A program made the position numbers and the translations under genes. Under the pieces are notes generated by a model. That model made no database searches and was not told where the DNA came from. It saw only the letters and a program-made list of their open reading frames with translations. Positions 1 through 5,135 of a stretch of 5,135 bases of DNA are shown here, piece by piece. The stretch is from NCBI GenBank assembly GCA_007129635.1, contig SKVE01000944.1, positions 1 to 5,135 of the forward strand. Direction: 5' to 3'. Each line of letters begins with the position of its first letter. The first letter of the stretch is position 1. The stretch comes from Planctomycetaceae bacterium. Its GTDB lineage: Bacteria; Planctomycetota; Planctomycetia; Pirellulales; Pirellulaceae.

Positions 1-1552
1 AATCGCCGTCTTCGTCCACGCGGCAACCGTCGCCGGAGAAATAGAGGCCCTTGAAAGCGCTGAAGTAGGTCTGCTCGAAGCGATCGTGGTCGCCGTACAT
101 GGTCCGCATGATGCCAGGCCAGGCCTTGGTAATACAGAGCTTACCACTGGTGCCCTGCGGCACCGGATTGCCCTGGTCGTCGACGATCACCGGCTCGACG
201 CCAAAGAAAGGCCGGCTGGCACTACCGGGCTTCAACGTATGAGCGCCGGGCAGAGGCGTGATCAGGATGCCGCCCGTCTCGGTCTGCCACCAAGTGTCCA
301 TCACCGGGCAACGTTCGTTGCCGATGTGCCGCCGGTACCAAAGCCACACTTCGGGGTTGATCGGTTCGCCGACCGAACCCAGCAGCTTCAGACTCGACAG
401 ATCCCGCTTGTTGATGTGCTCCTCGCCTTCGCGCATCAACGCCCGGATCGCGGTCGGCGCCGTGTAGAATTGCGTCACCTTGTGCTTGTCGACCACATCC
501 CAGAAACGGCCCGCGTCCGGGTACGTCGGAACGCCCTCGAACATCACGCTGGTCGCTCCATTGCACAGCGGCCCGTAGACAATGTACGTGTGGCCCGTGA
601 TCCAACCGATGTCGGCCGTGCACCACCAAGTGTCACCTTCTTGATAATCAAAGATGTACTTGAAGGTCGTGGCCGCATAAACCATGTAGCCGCCGGTCGT
701 GTGCAACACACCCTTCGGCTTGCCGGTCGAACCCGACGTGTAGAGGATAAACAGGGGATCTTCCGCATCCAACCACTCGGGCGGGCAGTCGGGCGATGCG
801 GATTCCATGGCCTCGTGCCACCAAACGTCGCGACCGCTCTCCATGGGCACCTCGACGCCCGTACGCTTCACCACCACAACATGCTCGATGCTGGGGCACT
901 GGTTGACCGCCTTGTCCGACTTGGCTTTCATCGGAATGTCGTTCTTCTTGCCACGTAACGCCGTGTCCTGAGTCACCAACAGCTTGCACTCGGAATCCTG
1001 AATCCGATCGCGAAGCGAATCCTCGCTGAACGCACCGAAGACCACGGAATGGATCGCGCCGATGCGAGCACATGCCAACATCACCACCGGTAACTCGGGG
1101 ATCATCTGCAGATACAGGCACACCCGGTCGCCCTTGGTCACGCCCAAAGATTTCAGCACATTGGCAAACTTGCAAACCTGTTCGTGCAGCTCCTTGTATG
1201 TCAACGTACTCTGCTCGCCAGGCTCGTTGCCTTCCCAGATCAACGCCGTCTGATCACCCCGTTTTTCCAAATGACGATCCAGGCAGTTCACCGACAAATT
1301 CGTCTTGCCGCCTAAGAACCACTTGATCGAAACGGGATGCTCGAAGCTGAATTCACTTACCTTATCCCACTTCTGGTTCCATTCAAAGGAATCCGCGATT
1401 TCAGACCAAAAACCGTCGGGATCCTCGATCGACCGGCGATACATCGCTTCGTACTGCTCCAAGGACGGACAGTGCGCCTGGCCAGCAAAATTGGCCTGCG
1501 GAGCCAATCGTTGACCTTGATACCCAGATTTGGGGGCTGATGTTTCACTCAT
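1..1552 (-). CDS. acs: Acetyl-CoA synthetase (AMP-forming), partial, C-terminus beyond left edge
   Basis: This cytoplasmic enzyme activates acetate in two steps: acetate plus ATP gives acetyl-AMP, which reacts with CoA to give acetyl-CoA. The frame is unbroken for 517 codons. An ACAS_N-type start (SIEDPDGFW, residues 41-49) leads into the adenylate-forming core. Visible motifs are the P-loop [11 protein letters not shown] (271-281), GWITGH (316-321), GEP (395-397), WWQTETGG (421-428) and SGDG (506-509). With an offset of 8 from Salmonella Acs, the acetate-pocket residues V310, T311, V386 and W414 become I318, T319, V394 and W422. The conserved Trp favours acetate over longer acids; I318 is a conservative change. 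The family is usually about 650 aa, so the hinge and C-terminal domain with the catalytic lysine are missing only because the window ends. The ATG at 1552 is chosen because AAAGGAGT (1569-1562) lies 9 bases upstream. Identification is very secure. Confidence 0.97.
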   Translation of the reverse strand, partial: MSETSAPKSGYQGQRLAPQANFAGQAHCPSLEQYEAMYRRSIEDPDGFWSEIADSFEWNQKWDKVSEFSFEHPVSIKWFLGGKTNLSVNCLDRHLEKRGDQTALIWEGNEPGEQSTLTYKELHEQVCKFANVLKSLGVTKGDRVCLYLQMIPELPVVMLACARIGAIHSVVFGAFSEDSLRDRIQDSECKLLVTQDTALRGKKNDIPMKAKSDKAVNQCPSIEHVVVVKRTGVEVPMESGRDVWWHEAMESASPDCPPEWLDAEDPLFILYTSGSTGKPKGVLHTTGGYMVYAATTFKYIFDYQEGDTWWCTADIGWITGHTYIVYGPLCNGATSVMFEGVPTYPDAGRFWDVVDKHKVTQFYTAPTAIRALMREGEEHINKRDLSSLKLLGSVGEPINPEVWLWYRRHIGNERCPVMDTWWQTETGGILITPLPGAHTLKPGSASRPFFGVEPVIVDDQGNPVPQGTSGKLCITKAWPGIMRTMYGDHDRFEQTYFSAFKGLYFSGDGCRVDEDGD

Positions 1553-1561
1553 CTTGTTTCT

Positions 1562-1569
1562 ACTCCTTT
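1562..1569 (-). promoter_or_regulatory. Shine-Dalgarno site of acs
   Basis: On the minus strand AAAGGAGT lies 9 bases before the ATG at 1552. It is a near-perfect anti-16S match at normal spacing. It fixes the acs start and argues against the nearby ATG at 1548, which is in another frame. Confidence 0.8.
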
Positions 1570-1662
1570 GGGACAACAGTGGGGTTGAAAAAACCTGCCA
1601 AAAGAACGGTTCATCCAGCTCATATCCGCCTCGAATCAACGAACTCGGATACCAGCACCCGA

Positions 1663-1684
1663 TGACGGTCCGTACTTTCCGTCA
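1663..1684. repeat. Inverted repeat upstream of acs, possible operator
   Basis: TGACGG (1663-1668) and CCGTCA (1679-1684) are perfect 6-base inverted arms around a 10-base spacer. The dyad centre is about 120 bases upstream of the acs ATG. The 16-base centre-to-centre arm spacing could suit a dimeric regulator. No particular regulator can be named, and a 6+6 match of this kind also arises by chance. Confidence 0.25.
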
Positions 1685-1709
1685 GGCTACCATGCAAGAG
1701 AAGACGCGA

Positions 1710-1722
1710 GCGGGCTGCCCGC
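1710..1722. repeat. GC-rich short hairpin in the acs leader region
   Basis: GCGGG (1710-1714) and CCCGC (1718-1722) form a perfect 5-bp G+C stem with a 3-base loop; the sequence is palindromic over 13 bases. On the minus strand it is followed by a pyrimidine-rich but not U-only stretch. A full intrinsic terminator therefore cannot be claimed. It lies about 155 bases beyond the ndk stop and about 160 bases before acs. Confidence 0.3.
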
Positions 1723-1780
1723 GCCAGATGGATAAGGATTAACTTAACCGGAAGAGTCGGCTTTCACAAGGAGTGCACCC

Positions 1781-1879
1781 CGCCGGTAACGATTGAAATC
1801 TCCGGCGTTCGCCTAAAACATAGAGGCGAAGGTGCGATAGCACCTCATTTGGATGGGAATACGCACTACAGAGGTGCGT
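1781..1879 (-). terminator. Cluster of hairpins directly downstream of ndk, possible terminator or 3'-end structure
   Basis: Perfect inverted repeats crowd this stretch. They are ACGCAC/GTGCGT (1861-1866 with 1874-1879, 7-base loop, touching the ndk stop codon), AGGTGC/GCACCT (1830-1835 with 1840-1845, 4-base loop), TTCGCCT/AGGCGAA (1808-1814 with 1824-1830, 9-base loop) and CGCCGG/CCGGCG (1781-1786 with 1802-1807, 15-base loop). A further pairing, GCACCTC/GAGGTGC (1840-1846 with 1871-1877), would exclude the first two. No stem is followed by a clear U run in the ndk direction. A standard Rho-independent terminator is thus not shown; RNA 3'-end protection or a folded leader for acs are alternatives. 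Confidence 0.35.
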
Positions 1880-2337
1880 CATTCGTCGGCAGCTCTCGAC
1901 CAAGGAGTCAAGGCCAGTGAGTACGAGCAGATCTCGTCAGGCTGAAAGTAGAGTTGGATTTCACGAGCGGCGGCGTCTGCCCCGTCCGAGGCGTGAACCA
2001 AGTTCATTTGCCGACTGCTGCTGAAGTCGCCGCGAATGGTGCCGGGCGTGGCTTTCAGACCGCTGGTTGCGCCCAACATGTCTCTCACGATTCGGATCGC
2101 CTCGAGTCCTTCGACCACGATGGCGATCACCGGCGCGCTGGTGATAAAGGCCTCTAAACCTGGGTAAAAGGCCTTTTCAACATGTTCTGCATAATGCTGT
2201 TTCGCCAAATCAGGGGTGACTCGAAGCATTTTCAGGGCGATCAGATGCAGCCCTTTTTCTTCGAACCGGCTGATCATGCGTCCAACGAGACGCCGTTGCA
2301 GGCAATCGGGCTTCAGAAGAACCAGTGTACGTTCCAT
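1879..2337 (-). CDS. ndk: Nucleoside diphosphate kinase
   Basis: Ndk moves the gamma-phosphate of ATP to other (d)NDPs through a phosphohistidine intermediate in the cytoplasm. The protein is complete at 152 aa, within the usual 140-155. All key residues align to human NDPK with a constant offset of 3: K9, Y49, R85, T91, R102, N112 and the catalytic H115 in NLVHASD. The RGDF motif (102-105) is present. Differences from the common consensus are SSSRQM in place of the usual GIDIGR-like segment before the active site, and TSGLKATPG where many homologues have TNPxxAxPG. Both spare the catalytic residues. The ATG at 2337 is chosen because AGGA (2346-2343) lies 5 bases upstream and family homology begins here. 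The frame extends upstream to 2625, but that part overlaps the lipoprotein gene and has no Ndk homology. The gene may share a transcript with the gene 118 bases upstream. Confidence 0.96.
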   Translation of the reverse strand: MERTLVLLKPDCLQRRLVGRMISRFEEKGLHLIALKMLRVTPDLAKQHYAEHVEKAFYPGLEAFITSAPVIAIVVEGLEAIRIVRDMLGATSGLKATPGTIRGDFSSSRQMNLVHASDGADAAAREIQLYFQPDEICSYSLALTPWSRAADE

Positions 2338-2455
2338 CGTGTTCCTGAGCAGAGGGAGGGGGTGCAAGCATCCACGGGCGAACAAAATGTCCCCGACCAG
2401 CTCCCACCACCTCAGGAAGGGAGCTTGGATGAGGACGATCGAGTGGATTGTTCGC

Positions 2456-2701
2456 CTACGGAGACAACTGTTGCAGCTCGCGTTCGGCCTGGTGGGCTCG
2501 CATCGCTGCGGCTTCTCGCGACAGCTTGAACTCCGGTCCCGGCGGGAAGTACTGGACATCATCGTGGATGTAGTACGGGCTGGGAAGTGTCTGACCACCA
2601 GTGGTGGTCTGGCAACCCATCGCACCCAAGCTGGCGATCAGTCCAATTCCGCAAAATGTCCATCTCAGCCATGCTTTGGTCGTCATCGCCTTCATTTTCA
2701 T
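2456..2701 (-). CDS. Small putative lipoprotein of the cell envelope, function unknown
   Basis: The 81-aa protein starts with a basic stretch (K2, K4, K9, R13), then a hydrophobic segment (about 14-27) ending in GAMGC with Cys30. This looks like a lipoprotein signal peptide, although Ala at -3 and Met at -2 make the lipobox weak. The mature part would be about 52 aa: a Gly/Thr/Gln linker, then PSPYYIHDDVQYFPPGPEF (41-58), then a helix rich in Ala, Glu and Gln (about 60-79). I recall similar PYY..DDVQYFP.GPEFKL segments in short planctomycete proteins, but know no function. GGGAG (2710-2706) lies 4 bases before the ATG at 2701. That spacing is short, so the in-frame Met3 (2695), 10 bases from the same site, is an alternative start. 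It is divergent from the TPR-CHAT gene and lies upstream of ndk on the same strand. Confidence 0.75.
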   Translation of the reverse strand: MKMKAMTTKAWLRWTFCGIGLIASLGAMGCQTTTGGQTLPSPYYIHDDVQYFPPGPEFKLSREAAAMRAHQAERELQQLSP

Positions 2702-2828
2702 TAAACTCCCAACTTTCCGACTAATCGTTATCGTCGTCAGACTGTATATCGGTCAGCTTCTTCGGACACTTTCAGGAAACCGCAAAAAACTTGGCAATCA
2801 TTCCCGATTTCTTAAAGCATCCGCTATC

Positions 2829-2894
2829 ATGAAGGAGGGTGATGTTCGAATGTTTTTGGGGCAGTTGGTAGCGGTATCCCTCCGCCCCCAGTGA
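2829..2894 (+). CDS. Possible short leader ORF ahead of the TPR-CHAT gene
   Basis: An ORF of 21 codons (ATG at 2829, TGA at 2892-2894) contains a second in-frame ATG at 2850. That ATG is preceded at 10 bases by a strong Shine-Dalgarno match, AGGAGGG (2833-2839). The 14-residue product from 2850 would be MFLGQLVAVSLRPQ. It ends 35 bases before the TPR-CHAT start and is in a different frame. There is no run of regulatory codons typical of attenuators. It may be a chance ORF beside a purine-rich stretch. Confidence 0.2.
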   Translation: MKEGDVRMFLGQLVAVSLRPQ

Positions 2895-2901
2895 CGCTAC
2901 G

Positions 2902-2920
2902 CCATGCAATGGCATGGAGG
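2902..2920 (+). promoter_or_regulatory. Shine-Dalgarno site of the TPR-CHAT gene with an overlapping hairpin
   Basis: GGAGG (2916-2920) lies 9 bases before the ATG at 2930 and sets that start. CCATGC (2902-2907) and GCATGG (2912-2917) form a perfect 6-bp stem with an AATG loop, and its 3' arm takes in the first two bases of the Shine-Dalgarno site. A second hairpin, GCCAT/ATGGC (2901-2905 with 2909-2913), is mutually exclusive and leaves the site free. The ribosome site call is firm; any regulatory role of the fold is inferred. Confidence 0.6.
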
Positions 2921-2929
2921 AATTCTCTG

Positions 2930-5135
2930 ATGGCAACCGTACGCAAAGGGATCGCCTTGGTCCTTGTATTGCTCGCTGGACAGACTCAAGCGGTCGGCCA
3001 GCAGCCGATTGTCTACCCTCATATGGACTACTATCGTGGCTTTCCTGCATTCCATGCGGGCGAGTACCGTGACGCGTTGCGAATCTTCGAGGCGTCACTT
3101 CGAAGCGGAATGAGGAGCACCGAGGGTCGATGGGTCGATTCGATTTCCTATTACACGATGATCGGCGAGTGCCATTATCATCTGGGAGACTTTGCGAAGG
3201 CGCTCGAAAACTACGAAGCGGCGATCAAATTGGCCGTGATCCACAACAACTGGATGCTGCGCGTCGAGTTTCCTGCGGCTGTCGAGCCATCGGCATCGGG
3301 GGTTCGCACTACCATAACGTGGGGTAAAAGCCGGCGTCCTACGGCGATCGGCAGGATCCCGGACCGGATGGGGACTTTTCAGGGGCAGACGACGGCCGAG
3401 AACATGCAGGCGATCCAGAGCGGGGGGGTCTTTGCGAGTCCCGAGATTCTACCTTTAAACGTCAAGGAGATCGTCCGTAGCACGGCGGTCGCGATTCGGC
3501 GTCGGTCGGAGCTGATGGGGCCAGTGTGTCGCCATGATCCGTTGACGGGCCAGTTGCTCTCGGCGCTAGGGTCGCGGCCAACGTTGCCGAACCATTGGTC
3601 TCAGGCCTGGATCAGTTGCCTGTTAGGGCTGGCCTATCAATCCGCAGGCAAATGGGAACAGGCGGCAACCGAGCTGAATCGATCCCTGGTGGTTGGGGGC
3701 CAGTTCGATCATGAGTTGACGGCGTTGGCGTTGTTGGAACTGGGCAACCTGGCATTCGCGCAAGGCCAGCACAAGACAGCGGCGGAGTACTATTCCGAGG
3801 CGACGTACACAGCGGCAGCCTTCGACCAATACGACCTGCTGGCCGAAGCTTTTTACGGAGGGATGTTGACTCACTTGATCGCGGGGAATCCCGGTCTACA
3901 TACTCCGCTGGTCCCCGGCGCCGCTTGGGCGCAACGCCATTCCCGAGCGACTCAGGCCAAATTATTGTTGTCGGTCGCCGAAAGTGCGCTCGGCGGCGGT
4001 GATGCAGCGCAAGCTGCGACCGCATTGAACCAGGCCCGTCAGGCGATCGGCAATCGCGACATGCGGAACAGCCGCATCGGCGGCCGATTCCATTACCTCT
4101 CCGCTCTGCTCGATTTTCACCAGGGTAATCTGGCGTCGGGGAACAAGTCATTGACCACGGCGATGACCTTCTTCCGCCAAAGTTCTCGATGGCGGTTGCA
4201 GCTCGCGTTGGCCGATCGATTCTTTGCCGGCGGTGCGATCAGCCAGCGGATCGCCGAAGGCCTGTACAGCGAACTGCTCCGGGAGCCAACGGCTGCCGAT
4301 TGGTCGACGGACCCCATCGAAACGCTGGTGTACATCAACGGGGCGCATCGCGCTCAGCTTCAACGTTGGTTTGAACTGGCATTGGTGTTGCGGGATGACG
4401 CCAAAGCCATCGAAGTCGCGGATCGCATGCGTCGCCATCGATTCCATAGCACGTTGCCGCTGGGCGGGCGGTTATTGGCATTACGTTGGATCATGGAGGC
4501 GCCTGAGGATGTCTTGAGCCAGGCGGCTGTGTTGCAACGCCAGGATCTGCTAGTTCGTTATCCGGAATATGCCAAGCTGGCGACGCAAGCCGCCGAGATC
4601 CGTCAGCAGTTGCGAGCCCTGCCCTTACAGGCTGAAGACGCTTCACAAAAACAGCAGCAACAATCGCTGTTCACCCAGTTCAGCAAGTTGAGCGATCGCC
4701 AGGAAATGATACTCAGCAACATCGCGTTGCGTCGCGAACCGGCCGAAATGGTTTTTCCACCTTTGATGGATTTGAAGCAGATCCAAGCAGGCATGCCGGG
4801 CGATCAACTGATCTTAACTTACGTCGTCGGCAGTCGCAGCATCACCGTGTTCGCGGTGGACAAGGAACGCATCGCCAGTTGGCAGTTGGAATCCCCCGGC
4901 GATCTTCCCAAACAGGTCACCTCGCTGCTGCGCGGCATCGCCGTCAGCGATCGCAAAAAGGTATTGGAGTTGTCGGACTTCAAGGACACCAACTGGCAAC
5001 AGGACTCGGCTCGCTTGCTGGCCAGGCTGACGAACATCCGTGACCCGGAGGTGTGGAACCGGTATCGCGAGGTCGTCATCGTGCCGGACGGTCTGTTGTG
5101 GTACGTCCCGTTCGAGACGCTTTACACCAGCGAAG
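2930..5135 (+). CDS. Exported TPR-repeat protein with CHAT domain, partial, C-terminus beyond right edge
   Basis: The frame is open for 735 codons to the window end without a stop. Residues 1-23 look like a Sec signal peptide: R5 and K6, a hydrophobic core at 8-16, and likely cleavage after AVG23. TPR-like helical pairs follow. The clearest is at 71-104 (YYTMIGECHYHLGDFAKALENYEAAI); others lie at about 38-60, 225-256, 262-295, 342-375 and 382-415. Residues about 112-220 are not repeat-like. A Gln run (573-578) precedes the CHAT N-terminal part from about 612: DLKQIQAGMPGDQLILTYVV, then VVIVPDGLLWYVPFETL (715-731), which matches the CHAT 'vPdG.L..lPfe.L' signature. CHAT domains belong to the caspase-like clan. 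The His and Cys of the dyad lie beyond the window, so activity is unknown. An in-frame ATG at 2909 is an alternative start but lacks a ribosome site. Partner and substrate are unknown. Confidence 0.88.
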   Translation, partial: MATVRKGIALVLVLLAGQTQAVGQQPIVYPHMDYYRGFPAFHAGEYRDALRIFEASLRSGMRSTEGRWVDSISYYTMIGECHYHLGDFAKALENYEAAIKLAVIHNNWMLRVEFPAAVEPSASGVRTTITWGKSRRPTAIGRIPDRMGTFQGQTTAENMQAIQSGGVFASPEILPLNVKEIVRSTAVAIRRRSELMGPVCRHDPLTGQLLSALGSRPTLPNHWSQAWISCLLGLAYQSAGKWEQAATELNRSLVVGGQFDHELTALALLELGNLAFAQGQHKTAAEYYSEATYTAAAFDQYDLLAEAFYGGMLTHLIAGNPGLHTPLVPGAAWAQRHSRATQAKLLLSVAESALGGGDAAQAATALNQARQAIGNRDMRNSRIGGRFHYLSALLDFHQGNLASGNKSLTTAMTFFRQSSRWRLQLALADRFFAGGAISQRIAEGLYSELLREPTAADWSTDPIETLVYINGAHRAQLQRWFELALVLRDDAKAIEVADRMRRHRFHSTLPLGGRLLALRWIMEAPEDVLSQAAVLQRQDLLVRYPEYAKLATQAAEIRQQLRALPLQAEDASQKQQQQSLFTQFSKLSDRQEMILSNIALRREPAEMVFPPLMDLKQIQAGMPGDQLILTYVVGSRSITVFAVDKERIASWQLESPGDLPKQVTSLLRGIAVSDRKKVLELSDFKDTNWQQDSARLLARLTNIRDPEVWNRYREVVIVPDGLLWYVPFETLYTSE

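Larger units (their letters stand above)
1553..1878. other. Non-coding gap between ndk and acs
   Basis: These 326 bases separate the ndk stop from the acs start, both on the minus strand. Neither strand has a convincing gene: the one ORF across it (plus, 1530-1742) overlaps the acs start antisense and has no recognisable domain. The gap is long enough for a separate acs promoter and leader. I could not pick a -35/-10 pair better than chance on the minus strand. A T6 run (minus, 1593-1588) follows only a weak 4-bp AACC/GGTT stem, so it is not a convincing terminator. The inverted repeats in the gap are listed separately. Confidence 0.7.
2702..2929. promoter_or_regulatory. Divergent intergenic region between the lipoprotein and TPR-CHAT genes
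   Basis: These 228 bases must hold the start signals of both outward-facing genes. On the plus strand TATCAT (2825-2830) resembles a -10 box, but nothing at the right distance resembles a -35 box. TTGGCA (2791-2796) resembles a -35 box, but has only AAAGCA at 17 bases. No minus-strand promoter stands out. Assignment as a promoter region rests on gene orientation, not on a clear motif. Confidence 0.5.

Noticed and set aside
86..958. Long plus-strand ORF of 290 codons
   Set aside because: It is antisense to acs, whose motifs are beyond doubt in this stretch. It has no recognisable domain and an Arg/His-rich composition typical of a shadow frame of a G+C-rich gene.
1573..1601. Possible acs promoter TTGGCA-17-TGTTGT on the minus strand
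   Set aside because: The -10 match is poor, and a start from it would leave almost no leader, placing the transcript start at the Shine-Dalgarno site.
1530..1742. Plus-strand ORF of 70 codons in the acs-ndk gap
   Set aside because: It starts inside acs on the opposite strand and has no recognisable domain.
1879..2625. Ndk read as a 248-aa protein with an N-terminal extension
   Set aside because: The extra 96 residues overlap the lipoprotein gene in another frame and look like shadow sequence. A ribosome site and full family homology begin at the ATG at 2337.
3240..3600. Suspected frameshift in the TPR-CHAT gene where the repeat pattern stops
   Set aside because: The frame set at 2930 stays open and resumes clear TPR-like sequence near residue 225, and the codon count to the end fits one frame. 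An insertion domain explains it better.
3612..4151. Minus-strand ORF of 179 codons
   Set aside because: It lies wholly opposite the TPR-CHAT frame, is rich in Arg and Pro, and has no recognisable motif.
4692..4954. Two copies of the octamer palindrome GCGATCGC (4692-4699 and 4947-4954)
   Set aside because: Both fall on the codons for Ser-Asp-Arg in the TPR-CHAT frame. Codon choice explains them and two copies do not show a repeat family.

Overview
The window holds four genes. Three are on the minus strand: acetyl-CoA synthetase (acs), nucleoside diphosphate kinase (ndk) and a small lipoprotein-like protein. One is on the plus strand: an exported TPR protein with the start of a CHAT domain. 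The gene set looks like a planctomycete, most likely of the Pirellulales. That is an inference from the exported TPR-CHAT architecture, a short envelope protein with a 'LPSPYY..DDVQYFP.GPEFKLSREAA' motif that I associate from memory with this group, moderately high G+C, and loosely spaced genes with long gaps. No rRNA or other taxonomic marker is present.

Layout. Positions 1-1552 (minus) carry the first 517 codons of acs, whose C-terminal part lies beyond the left edge. Positions 1553-1878 are non-coding; they are the acs leader and promoter region and the downstream region of ndk, and hold several perfect inverted repeats. The repeats nearest ndk overlap, so their pairings compete. Positions 1879-2337 (minus) are ndk, complete at 152 aa with all nucleotide-binding and catalytic residues. 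Positions 2456-2701 (minus) encode an 81-aa putative lipoprotein, 118 bases upstream of ndk on the same strand. Positions 2702-2929 are a divergent intergenic region. It holds a possible leader ORF and a hairpin that takes in part of the ribosome binding site of the plus-strand gene. From 2930 to the right edge, one frame stays open for 735 codons: signal peptide, TPR-like helical repeats, then the N-terminal part of a CHAT (caspase-like) domain.

How the genes relate. Acs makes acetyl-CoA from acetate, ATP and CoA; Ndk balances nucleoside triphosphates. Both are housekeeping enzymes, and nothing shows a shared pathway. The lipoprotein-like gene and ndk may be co-transcribed. The TPR-CHAT gene is transcribed divergently and its product is predicted to leave the cytoplasm, which makes it the most interesting gene here. 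Its catalytic His/Cys region lies beyond the window, so protease activity cannot be judged. I found no CRISPR array, insertion sequence, tRNA or rRNA.
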